38,586 nt of DNA from Planctomycetota bacterium (GTDB taxonomy: Bacteria > Planctomycetota > UBA8108 > JACQVS01): positions 1 to 38,586 of the forward strand of contig JACQVS010000032.1 of NCBI GenBank assembly GCA_016209605.1. Reading direction: 5' to 3'. Under the pieces are notes generated by a model that was given only the letters and a program-made list of their open reading frames with translations, was not told where the DNA came from and made no database searches. Shown piece after piece: positions 34,091 through 38,586 of the stretch. A program made the position numbers and the translations under genes. The stretch's first letter is position 1. Each line of letters opens with the position of its first letter.

Positions 34091-34643
34091 CAGGAGCTTC
34101 ACCCGTCTACAAGCGCCTCCATGTTTGGTGTCTTTGAACAAATGCCGCGTTGATCTTCCTCTCCAGATCAAGTCCAATTACTTCGGTTTGATATCGAACT
34201 GAAAGGCGAGCCCTGGTGATCGGTCCAGTCCTCGCGCTCGGTCCCTTGGAAGTCAGTGATCCAGAAGGAAACCCGCGTGAGACCGAGTGGAAGACCGAGA
34301 TCTGGAACTGAGGATTCGAGATAAACGAGCTCGTCTTGAATCATTATAAGGTCGCCAAACTGGTTGGCGCCAGTTCGCGGGAGCCCCCCAGCTGTAATCC
34401 CTCTTCGAGTACGGCGTTCTTCTCAAGTTGTTGCGCAATTGAGGTTTGCGCTGCGGGCCCTGCATCCTCAACTTTTTTTGTCAAGAAAAGCCGCTTGAGC
34501 CTCGTCTTATTAATCAAGAAGCTGGCGAATAGTTCGCCGGATCAGGGGATACGGAAGGTATCCTTTTCCAGGCCCAATCACGACCGATTCGAGGTGGCAT
34601 GATCATAATGGAGTGGACGGTTTTATCCGCAATCCAGCTTAGA
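34091..34643. other. Non-coding gap before the tRNA array
   Basis: About 550 bases with no intact gene on either strand. It contains a possible decayed minus-strand gene end (34168-34344). A run of T at 34471-34479 (CTTTTTTTG) has no clear preceding hairpin. Confidence 0.4.
34168..34344 (-). pseudogene. Possible C-terminal remnant of an unknown exported protein
   Basis: A minus-strand frame of 58 codons contains TRVSFWITDFQGTEREDW and TDHQGSPF. Shifting frame by one base after SPF gives FQFDIKPK and a stop, a more natural protein end. The sequence upstream in another frame (AQQLEKNAVLEEGLQLGG) also reads like protein. This may be a gene broken by frameshifts. I do not recognise the family, and the evidence is weak. 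Confidence 0.2.
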
Positions 34644-34644
34644 A

Positions 34645-34713
34645 ATGGATTCCCCATTGGCTTCGAGGAACCTCGGCAATGCCTGGTTCTCGAGCGGCGA
34701 GGAATCCATGCCA
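34645..34713 (+). other. tRNA-like element with perfect acceptor stem and CCA
   Basis: ATGGATT (34645-34651) pairs perfectly with AATCCAT (34703-34709), followed by G and CCA exactly as at a tRNA 3' end. The 49 bases between do not fold into clear D, anticodon and T arms; a GGTTC lies near 34685. At 69 nt it could be a decayed tRNA at the head of the array. No anticodon can be assigned. Confidence 0.25.
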
Positions 34714-34743
34714 TCCCGGATTCCCGCAAATCGAGTCAATTGT

Positions 34744-34819
34744 CGCGGCGTGACTGGAGGGGTTCCAGGCTGGTCTCATAAGCCAGACAACGTGGGTTCG
34801 AGTCCCACCGCCGCTACCA
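34744..34819 (+). tRNA. tRNA-Met (CAT), initiator-like
   Basis: Anticodon loop CTCATAA closed by CTGGT/GCCAG, T arm GTGGG-TTCGAGT-CCCAC, A73 and encoded CCA. The first acceptor pair is C1 x U72, a mismatch at the position that marks bacterial initiator tRNAs (C1 x A72), and the 5' end CGCGG matches initiators. The three G:C anticodon-stem pairs of initiators are not complete: the third is U:G. One extra base lies before the D stem. Confidence 0.7.
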
Positions 34820-34887
34820 AAAATTACCAGGACCACTGTACCCATTTATTGGGCCAGGTCCGTCGCTTGAGTTGACAGGAAACGAAT

Positions 34888-34963
34888 GATGCCTGAATCC
34901 GAAGCGTCGAGGAACCAGGCTGTGACCCTGGGCGAGTGAGTTCGAGTCCCACCAGGCATCCCA
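34888..34963 (+). tRNA. tRNA-His (GTG)
   Basis: Anticodon loop CTGTGAC in a CCAGG/CCTGG stem. The histidine-specific extra G-1 (34888) faces C73, and CCA is encoded. The acceptor ATGCCTG/CAGGCAT is perfect. The D stem is weak and the T stem has one A x C mismatch. Confidence 0.8.
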
Positions 34964-34965
34964 AT

Positions 34966-35041
34966 TGTGCGGTAGCCAAGCTGGTAAGGCATCGGCCTGT
35001 TAAGCCGAGGATCGTAGGTTCGACTCCTACCCGCACAGCCA
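34966..35041 (+). tRNA. tRNA-Asn (GTT)
   Basis: A canonical cloverleaf: acceptor TGTGCGG/CCGCACA, D stem GCC/GGC, anticodon loop CTGTTAA in TCGGC/GCCGA, T arm GTAGG-TTCGACT-CCTAC, G73 and CCA. It begins two bases after the His tRNA. Confidence 0.93.
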
Positions 35042-35053
35042 GAAATAAAAAAT

Positions 35054-35129
35054 TGGAGCGTAGCTCAGGGAACAGAGCGTCACTCTGATACAGTGAAGGT
35101 CGTTGGTTCAAGTCCAACCGCTCCAACCA
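35054..35129 (+). tRNA. tRNA-Ile (GAT)
   Basis: Acceptor TGGAGCG/CGCTCCA, D stem GCTC/GAGC, anticodon loop CTGATAC in TCACT/AGTGA, T arm GTTGG-TTCAAGT-CCAAC, A73 and CCA. All stems pair. Confidence 0.92.
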
Positions 35130-35150
35130 GGATATAACTTCGGCTTCCGT

Positions 35151-35234
35151 GGGTGTGCTTCCCAGTGGGATGGGAGCCTGGCTGTAAACCAGGCGCGCCA
35201 AAGCTAGACGGCTCGATTCCTTACACACCCACCA
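35151..35234 (+). tRNA. tRNA-Tyr (GTA), class II
   Basis: Acceptor GGGTGTG/CACACCC, anticodon loop CTGTAAA in CCTGG/CCAGG, a long variable arm typical of bacterial Tyr tRNAs, A73 and CCA. The T stem is poor (three of five pairs) and the loop starts CTCG instead of TTCG, so function may be reduced. Confidence 0.75.
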
Positions 35235-35247
35235 TTGAACATTCAAT

Positions 35248-35322
35248 GCCTCTGAAGCATTGTTGGTGATGCGCCGGCCTTCCAAGCCGGGAAACTGAGT
35301 TCGACTCTCAGCTGAGGCTCCA
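35248..35322 (+). tRNA. tRNA-Gly (TCC)
   Basis: Acceptor GCCTCTG/CTGAGGC (one T x T mismatch), D stem GCAT/ATGC, anticodon loop CTTCCAA in CCGGC/GCCGG, T arm CTGAG-TTCGACT-CTCAG, U73 as expected for Gly, and CCA. Confidence 0.88.
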
Positions 35323-35327
35323 GAATA

Positions 35328-35517
35328 AGAGGCTATCCCGAAAGTCGCTTTGAGGCCCGAGGCCGCGACCACCCCGTTCCGCGGGGCGGTGCCCGAAGGC
35401 GCCAGGCAAGGCGGGCCGACGATGCCTTATTAACGGAGAAATAAGGCGAGGAGGCCCAACGCAGCATGGCGACTTTGCAGCCGGCCGAAGCCCAAATGGA
35501 TTTTTGGGATAGCCTCT
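35328..35517. mobile_element. 190-bp palindromic (MITE-like) element inside the tRNA array
   Basis: Perfect 12-bp terminal inverted repeats, AGAGGCTATCCC (35328-35339) and GGGATAGCCTCT (35506-35517), bound the only long spacer of the array. A second inner pair is AAAGTCGC (35341-35348) and GCGACTTT (35469-35476). Inside are further hairpins, including GCCTTATT/AATAAGGC (35424-35447) and a GC-rich one around CCCCG-TTC-CGCGGGG. There is no open frame of note. It fits a non-autonomous miniature element or a structured repeat. No target duplication is clear. Confidence 0.6.
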
Positions 35518-35522
35518 AACCA

Positions 35523-35598
35523 GGTGCATTGGTGTAGCCAGGCAGCATGCCGGATTGTCGATCCGCCGGCACGGGTTCGATTCCCGTATGCACCGCCA
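35523..35598 (+). tRNA. tRNA-Asp (GTC)
   Basis: Acceptor GGTGCAT/ATGCACC, anticodon loop TTGTCGA, T arm ACGGG-TTCGATT-CCCGT, G73 (normal for Asp) and CCA. The outermost anticodon-stem pair is C x C. It starts six bases after the palindromic element. Confidence 0.88.
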
Positions 35599-35621
35599 GG
35601 TATTTTTATTTTCGCTAGTTC

Positions 35622-35660
35622 GGAGAAACCATGGCCGAGTCAAGTAGTGATTGATCTTGC
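35622..35660 (+). other. Possible 5' fragment of a class II tRNA
   Basis: GGAGAAACC followed by ATGGCCGAGT resembles the first third of Ser/Leu-type tRNAs (acceptor strand plus TGGCCGAG D arm). It stops where the Ser(CGA) gene begins. No matching 3' half is present, so this is probably a truncated copy. Confidence 0.3.
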
Positions 35661-35743
35661 GGAAGATACCGGCCGGCGGCGGCCAACTGGCCTCGAAAGC
35701 CAGGGCGTCCTCACGGACGGGGGTTCAACTCCTCTATCTTCCG
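35661..35743 (+). tRNA. tRNA-Ser (CGA), class II
   Basis: Acceptor GGAAGAT/ATCTTCC, anticodon loop CTCGAAA in CTGGC/GCCAG, a long variable arm GGCGTCC..GGAC, T arm GGGGG-TTCAACT-CCTCT and G73. CCA is not encoded (CCC follows). The D arm is GC-rich and irregular. Confidence 0.8.
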
Positions 35744-35748
35744 CCCTG

Positions 35749-35837
35749 GGAAGGTAGCCGACTGTTGGTTCGCCGGAACGGTGTGCTACACCGCGGCCCC
35801 TGGGGGTCCCTGGGTTCGATTCCCAGACCTTCCGCCA
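35749..35837 (+). tRNA. tRNA-Ser (GCT), class II
   Basis: Acceptor GGAAGGT/ACCTTCC, anticodon loop GTGCTAC (anticodon GCT), a long variable arm GGCCCCTGGGGGTC, T arm CTGGG-TTCGATT-CCCAG, G73 and CCA. One A x C mismatch in the anticodon stem. It starts five bases after Ser(CGA). Confidence 0.82.
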
Positions 35838-35861
35838 TTCTTAACCAACAAAAAGATTGTT

Positions 35862-35911
35862 CCAGGCTTACACCCTGGAAAGCGGGGGTTCAAATCCCTC
35901 ATCGCCTACCA
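35862..35911 (+). pseudogene. tRNA-Val (TAC), lacking its 5' third
   Basis: The anticodon arm CCAGG-CTTACAC-CCTGG, variable region, T arm GGGGG-TTCAAAT-CCCTC, 3' acceptor strand ATCGCCT, A73 and CCA are all intact. The matching 5' strand AGGCGAT and a D arm are absent from the 24 bases separating it from the preceding tRNA. It is either a truncated gene or a piece that needs its 5' part from elsewhere. Confidence 0.65.
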
Positions 35912-35932
35912 GAAAAATCGGACCAGAAATTC

Positions 35933-36006
35933 GGGCCCGTCGTGTAATGGGAACACTCCAGGTCTGCACCCTGGCATTGAGAGTTCAAATCTCTCCGGGT
36001 CCACCA
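35933..36006 (+). tRNA. tRNA-Ala (TGC) with C33
   Basis: Acceptor GGGCCCG/CGGGTCC with the G3:U70 pair that defines alanine identity, D stem GTGT/ACAC, T arm GAGAG-TTCAAAT-CTCTC, A73 and CCA. The anticodon stem CCAGG/CCTGG encloses TCTGCAC, placing anticodon TGC after C33 instead of the near-universal U33. All stems pair, so the gene looks maintained. Confidence 0.8.
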
Positions 36007-36013
36007 GAACAAC

Positions 36014-36089
36014 GGACCTGTAGCTCAGATGGTAGAGCGTCGGTCTGAAGCGCCGAGCGTCGGTGGCTCGAAACCACCCAGGTCCACCA
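36014..36089 (+). tRNA. tRNA-Phe (GAA)
   Basis: Acceptor GGACCTG/CAGGTCC, D stem GCTC/GAGC, anticodon loop CTGAAGC in TCGGT/GCCGA, T arm GGTGG-CTCGAAA-CCACC (C54 instead of T), A73 and CCA. Confidence 0.92.
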
Positions 36090-36102
36090 TTTTTTGAATC
36101 AG

Positions 36103-36175
36103 AGCGTCTGTGGTGTAACGCAGAACATGCCGCCTTCCGAAGACGGCGATCCAGGTTGAACTCCTGGCGGAGCTG
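36103..36175 (+). tRNA. tRNA-Arg (CCG), degenerate
   Basis: The anticodon loop TTCCGAA gives CCG in a stem with one C x A mismatch. The T arm is CCAGG-TTGAACT-CCTGG, with G replacing the invariant C56. The acceptor pairs fully only if G36106 is bulged (AGC-TCTG with CGGAGCT). G73 is followed by CT, then the next tRNA starts, so no CCA is encoded. It may be a pseudogene. Confidence 0.55.
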
Positions 36176-36176
36176 C

Positions 36177-36252
36177 TGAGGGATAGTTTAATTGGTTGAA
36201 CACCCGGCTCTGACCCGGGAGACTCCTGGTTCGAATCCAGGTCCCTCAACCA
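36177..36252 (+). tRNA. tRNA-Gln (CTG)
   Basis: Acceptor TGAGGGA/TCCCTCA, anticodon loop CTCTGAC in CCCGG/CCGGG, T arm CCTGG-TTCGAAT-CCAGG, A73 and CCA. It abuts the Arg(CCG) gene with a single base between. Confidence 0.9.
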
Positions 36253-36254
36253 AC

Positions 36255-36329
36255 GGCCTCGTGGTGTAGCCAGGTTCAGCATCCTTGGTTCTCAATCAGG
36301 GGACCCGGGTTCAAATCCCGGCGAGGCTG
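36255..36329 (+). tRNA. tRNA-Glu (CTC)
   Basis: Acceptor GGCCTCG/CGAGGCT (G1:U72 wobble), anticodon loop TTCTCAA in CTTGG/TCAGG, T arm CCGGG-TTCAAAT-CCCGG and G73. The next bases are CAT, so CCA must be added after transcription. Confidence 0.85.
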
Positions 36330-36338
36330 CATTTGTCC

Positions 36339-36413
36339 CGTCCGCGACGGTCTGGTCGACCTGCCGCCTCTTATAAAGCCGGCGTTCCGGTTCGATTCCG
36401 GAGCGGACGACCA
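36339..36413 (+). tRNA. tRNA-Ile (TAT), tentative
   Basis: Acceptor CGTCCGC/GCGGACG, T arm TCCGG-TTCGATT-CCGGA, A73 and CCA are perfect. The anticodon stem CGCCT/AGCCG has a C x C mismatch in the middle and encloses CTTATAA, so the anticodon is TAT (codon AUA). The D stem has three pairs. An alternative register would read TTA but breaks the stem. Confidence 0.6.
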
Positions 36414-36429
36414 GCATCGAAACCATCGC

Positions 36430-36498
36430 GCGCCCGTCCCAAGGAGGACGGCCGGTCTTCTGAACTGGCTGGTGAGGGTTCGAATCCTTCTGGGCGCA
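36430..36498 (+). tRNA. tRNA-Arg (TCT)
   Basis: Acceptor GCGCCCG/TGGGCGC (G7:U66), anticodon loop CTTCTGA in CCGGT/ACTGG, T arm GAGGG-TTCGAAT-CCTTC and A73. No CCA is encoded (CTG follows). The D arm is unusually short. Confidence 0.75.
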
Positions 36499-36514
36499 CT
36501 GACTCATGAGTCAT

Positions 36515-36585
36515 GGCCCCGTCGCCAAGTGGAAAGGTACGAGACTGCAAATCTCGTGACGCCGGTTCGATTCCGGCCGGGGCCT
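36515..36585 (+). tRNA. tRNA-Cys (GCA)
   Basis: Acceptor GGCCCCG/CGGGGCC, D stem GCC/GGT, anticodon loop CTGCAAA in CGAGA/TCTCG, T arm GCCGG-TTCGATT-CCGGC and U73 as expected for Cys. CCA is not encoded (TCA follows). A perfect 14-bp palindrome TGACTCATGAGTCA lies just upstream at 36500-36513. Confidence 0.92.
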
Positions 36586-36612
36586 TCACTACCTTATTAG
36601 ACGTCGAGAAAT

Positions 36613-36683
36613 TGCCGGGTAGTTTAAAGGCAGAATGGATGGCTTTGAACCATCCGATCCCGGTTCGAGTCCGGGCCCGGCAT
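36613..36683 (+). tRNA. tRNA-Gln (TTG)
   Basis: Acceptor TGCCGGG/CCCGGCA, anticodon loop CTTTGAA in GATGG/CCATC, T arm CCCGG-TTCGAGT-CCGGG and U73. No CCA is encoded (CTT follows). The two Gln genes of the array together read CAA and CAG. Confidence 0.88.
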
Positions 36684-36686
36684 CTT

Positions 36687-36718
36687 ATCTGGCGCCGGCG
36701 CATCCTCCGCCGGCAGAT
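36687..36718 (+). other. Hairpin between tRNA-Gln and tRNA-Trp
   Basis: ATCTG and CCGGCG pair with CGCCGG and CAGAT, with a three-base bulge and a seven-base loop. No T run follows, so it is more likely a processing or spacer structure than a terminator. Confidence 0.35.
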
Positions 36719-36736
36719 CAGCTTGGCCCTCACCGC

Positions 36737-36807
36737 AGGCCGCGATCCGGCGATCAGGTGGGACTCCAAATCCCGCCAGCGGGGCTCGACACCTCGGCGG
36801 CCTGCCA
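36737..36807 (+). tRNA. tRNA-Trp (CCA)
   Basis: Acceptor AGGCCGC/GCGGCCT, anticodon loop CTCCAAA in TGGGA/TCCCG, T arm CGGGG-CTCGACA-CCTCG, G73 (normal for Trp) and encoded CCA. The D arm is weak. It is the last tRNA of the array. Confidence 0.82.
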
Positions 36808-36886
36808 CTTTCTACTTCAGGGGATTCCTGCGAGGGATCTTGTTCTGGCGGGCACTGATGGGTTTTAATTCTTTGTTTCTTAATTG

Positions 36887-36938
36887 GCCTTTTGCACTTT
36901 TAGCGAGCTGTCTGCAGCTCGCAAAATGTGCAAAAGGC
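36887..36938. promoter_or_regulatory. Long near-perfect inverted repeat before the HTH gene
   Basis: Two 24-base arms (36887-36910 and 36915-36938) pair at 22 of 24 positions around the tetraloop TCTG. The left arm begins GCCTTTTGCAC and ends GCGAGCTG. It ends 33 bases before the ATG of the HTH gene, so it is a candidate operator for that protein, or a strong transcript hairpin ending the tRNA transcript. Confidence 0.6.
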
Positions 36939-36971
36939 TTTGCTATCCCCCGGCGCGTACGCGAGCGCCTC

Positions 36972-37202
36972 ATGGCGGGGGAGATCGCGGGTGGCAAGGA
37001 TTTCGTCGCTCTGCGCCGCTTTATCGGCTTGACCCAGATTGCCTTCGCCAGGGCGCTGGGCATTTCGGTCCACATGCTGCGCAACTGGGAACAGGGCCGC
37101 CGCCTCGAGGATCCCGCTCTGGTCTGGTTGCGCGTCGCCGCTCGGCATCCGCGAGTTCTCAAGGAGAATCTGGCGGCGACCGCATCTTCGAGCGAGGGCT
37201 GA
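36972..37202 (+). CDS. XRE/HTH antitoxin-like regulator
   Basis: 76 residues from ATG 36972. The core ALRRFIGLTQIAFARALGIS, then VHMLRNWEQGRR and LLRVAARHP-like VWLRVAARHP, is the helix-turn-helix of the HigA/NadS type, antitoxins that repress their own operon. The same frame is open further upstream (PRRVRERL), so the real protein may start earlier, but no better start codon with a ribosome site is seen. No toxin gene is adjacent on either side, so it seems to be an orphan. The long inverted repeat upstream fits autoregulation. Confidence 0.75.
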   Translation: MAGEIAGGKDFVALRRFIGLTQIAFARALGISVHMLRNWEQGRRLEDPALVWLRVAARHPRVLKENLAATASSSEG

Positions 37203-37321
37203 GCCGACCGGCAAGCCGGGAGGGATCGCTCGAGCTCGGGTGAGAAGGGGAGCCTGTGGGGCTGGCTTCCTGTCGAGTCTCCTCCCAAGGTCCTCTACAG
37301 CCAATGCCCGTGAATGAAGAT

Positions 37322-37720
37322 TCATGACTGGTGGGCAACCGTCAATTGCATCGCTTCTAACATCGCATCCAGATAAGCAAGCCCTACCTGGCGCTTGCCC
37401 GAAAGAAATTCATATACTGCTGACTCTGGAATTGTAGCGCAATATTTCTGAGCCTTCTTCCATAATTGGTGCCCAGAGACATCTCGGCGTTTGATTTCTG
37501 CAAGGATTGCCGAGCGTAATAGGCTTTGTTGGGGTCTAATAATCCTCCCATGTTCATCCCGTGTGACACGGTTTGAGGGGCCAGTTCGTTCAGGGAGCTC
37601 AGAGGTATCGACCGGATCGTGTATTTGAGCAGCTAATGGCGCGATTTCAAGTGGTGTTGAACGGCGGATTTCAGTGGCCGATTTACGTACGATTCGTTTC
37701 CTAATAGATTTCCGACTCAT
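37322..37720 (-). CDS. Antitoxin-like HTH protein paired with BrnT
   Basis: 132 residues from ATG 37720, which has AAAGGA eight bases upstream and overlaps the end of brnT by 20 bases. The N-terminus is strongly basic (MSRKSIRKRIVRK). A middle motif DPVDTSELPER resembles the DxSDIPE segment by which BrnA antitoxins are recognised. The C-terminal half (about 65-130: LRSAILAEIKRRDVSGHQL ... SAVYEFLSGKRQVGLAYLDA) looks like an XRE-type helix-turn-helix. Standard BrnA proteins are shorter and use another DNA-binding fold, so this is a non-standard partner. It probably neutralises BrnT and represses the pair. Confidence 0.7.
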   Translation of the reverse strand: MSRKSIRKRIVRKSATEIRRSTPLEIAPLAAQIHDPVDTSELPERTGPSNRVTRDEHGRIIRPQQSLLRSAILAEIKRRDVSGHQLWKKAQKYCATIPESAVYEFLSGKRQVGLAYLDAMLEAMQLTVAHQS

Positions 37721-38021
37721 ATCGTTTCCTTTCTGCAAGCGTTGCGCGTCGGGCGCTTATAATTCGGGTTATCCATCCCTTGCCGCTTTCCCTCTCTGTC
37801 CAGCCTAAGACCAAAAGCACTTGACGGTTTATGGGGTGAGAGGCGGTAGTGATAAAGCGCTCTTCGGCCCAACTGTGCTCCTCATCGTATTCCTCAAGGT
37901 GAAACCGGTCTCCAGCTTTATCCAGAAGCACCTCGGCTGCTTGATCAAAGGTCACGCCGTGCTTTTTCATGTTAATCCTTGCTTTTTTCTCGTCCCATTC
38001 AAATTGATGGTGTAGACGCAT
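37701..38021 (-). CDS. brnT: BrnT-family RNase toxin
   Basis: 106 residues. The sequence FEWDEKKARINMKKHGVTFD, then EERFITTASHPINRQVLLVLGWTER and IISARRATLAERKRYE, covers the whole BrnT family pattern, a RelE-fold RNase toxin. The expected basic and aromatic residues (RIISARRAT, RYE) are present and the length is normal (about 90-105 residues), so it looks intact. GGAG lies upstream of the ATG at 38021 and a good promoter lies further upstream. The antitoxin gene follows with a 20-base overlap. The gene is less GC-rich than the surroundings. Confidence 0.9.
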   Translation of the reverse strand: MRLHHQFEWDEKKARINMKKHGVTFDQAAEVLLDKAGDRFHLEEYDEEHSWAEERFITTASHPINRQVLLVLGWTERESGKGWITRIISARRATLAERKRYESEIY

Positions 38022-38047
38022 CGAAAACTCTCCATCAGAACAAGAAA

Positions 38048-38076
38048 AGTATACTACCGATAAAGGTAGTTAGCAA
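38048..38076 (-). promoter_or_regulatory. brnT promoter with operator palindrome
   Basis: On the minus strand, TTGCTA (38076-38071), exactly 17 bases and TATACT (38053-38048) form a strong sigma-70 promoter. The spacer contains the inverted repeat ACTACC-N6-GGTAGT (38053-38070). A dimeric repressor bound there would block polymerase, as expected for toxin-antitoxin autoregulation. The ATG lies 27 bases downstream of the -10. Confidence 0.7.
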
Positions 38077-38142
38077 TAGAATATTTAACGCTCCCTGCCA
38101 GGGTGATCGGCAACTCTGGAATACTTCTCTGTTTGGCGATGC

Positions 38143-38586
38143 TCATTCTTGCGGGGCTTCCTTGAGATAACGCACTTCGTACAGGTAGCCCGCCTGCTGC
38201 CCCTTTTCTAACGGCGCCGTCTTCGAAATCATCTCCAGGTTGATTTGCTGCCGGGAGGGATTCCAGAAGAGTCCGAGCGCGCTGAAATCCTTCGGGTCGA
38301 ATCGCTGTCCACAACTGGATCATCACGTTGCGCCGCGGCTTGAGGGTCCTGGGCGGTTTGCGGGTGTAGGCATACGCGTAAGTGCTGATCAGCACCTCGG
38401 GATGGAGCTTCTCGATCCGTTCGGCGACCGCGTTGACCAGGGCCAGCGTCGCGCCGGCGTGGGACTCCTCGCGTTCGTCCAGTGCCGCGCAGCGCGGGCA
38501 GGTGCAATAGCTGTCGTTGTCCATCTGCGCGATGTTGATGTTCCGGTCGGTCGGGTTCTTCTTGATCTCCTCGAGCACGGCGTTCA
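38143..38586 (-). pseudogene. DUF4838-type protein, frameshifted and partial
   Basis: The gene enters from the right edge on the minus strand. The first part (MDNDSYCTCPRCAALDE, then ALVNAVAERIEKLHPEVLIS and AYAYTRKPPRTLKPRRNV) matches the DUF4838 domain found in secreted carbohydrate-active proteins. After MIQLWTA, at about 38305, the natural continuation is in another frame: FDPKDFSALGLFWNPSRQQ, NLEMISKTAPLEKGQQAGYL and YEVRYLKEAPQE with a stop at 38143. The second part looks like the C-terminus of a different exported enzyme, so a deletion as well as a frameshift is likely. Not functional as read. Confidence 0.65.

Noticed and set aside
36339..36413. Ochre suppressor tRNA (anticodon TTA)
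   Set aside because: That register breaks the last anticodon-stem pair and needs C33; the register giving TAT (Ile) keeps it.
35308..36808. Several open frames of 70-145 codons across the tRNA array
   Set aside because: They are built from tRNA genes, with repeated Gly/Arg/Ser-Pro patterns that reflect TTCGA loops and GC-rich stems.
34744..38076. Prophage carrying the tRNA array
   Set aside because: No integrase, structural, terminase or lysis genes are visible; only TA-like genes lie nearby.

Overview
The window looks like a chromosomal or metagenomic fragment of a Planctomycetota-like bacterium. The grounds are high GC, two sigma-70-family (ECF-like) factor/serine-threonine kinase gene pairs, five secreted or formerly secreted proteins ending in a dockerin-like doublet, a TIGR03032-type protein, FG-GAP and beta-helix surface proteins, and very large multidomain secreted proteins. 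All assignments come from reading motifs; no database search was run.

Layout. 1-1430: the 5' end of an unknown Cys-rich minus-strand gene, short repeats, and a decayed group II intron whose reverse transcriptase has lost its catalytic core. 1509-3854: a sigma factor with a stop near its apparent start, coupled to a kinase that is broken in the activation loop and fused to the tail of a secreted protein. 4136-4906 (minus): a Phd/YefM-like antitoxin with a toxin remnant, and an MNT-type nucleotidyltransferase. 5319-18320: three secreted proteins, namely a cohesin-like triple repeat, a 2813-residue gingipain-like (C25) protein with a roughly 595-residue super-repeat, and a GH32-like protein. 18407-24657: AbiEii-like protein, a (beta/alpha)8 glycosidase-like protein, three small exported proteins and an AAA/DUF4143 ATPase. 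24778-34090: a beta-helix protein, then a tightly packed run of sigma factor, kinase with WD40 repeats, TIGR03032 protein and FG-GAP/dockerin protein.

34744-36807 holds about 20 tRNA genes or fragments, all on the plus strand and often a few bases apart. Sixteen amino acids are covered; Leu, Lys, Pro and Thr are absent. The array is interrupted by a 190-bp palindromic element and contains several unusual or truncated tRNAs. 36887-38586 holds a long inverted repeat before an HTH gene, a BrnT toxin with a non-standard HTH antitoxin, and a broken DUF4838-type gene.

Three themes connect the genes. (1) Exported proteins share a dockerin-like doublet and a Cys-containing C-terminal tail, and one carries cohesin-like repeats, which suggests a surface assembly or anchoring system. 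(2) Sigma factor/kinase pairs sit beside those exported proteins and may control them. (3) Several AT-richer toxin-antitoxin or defence-like genes stand singly among GC-rich genes, which suggests repeated gain and decay. The most unusual part is the tRNA array.
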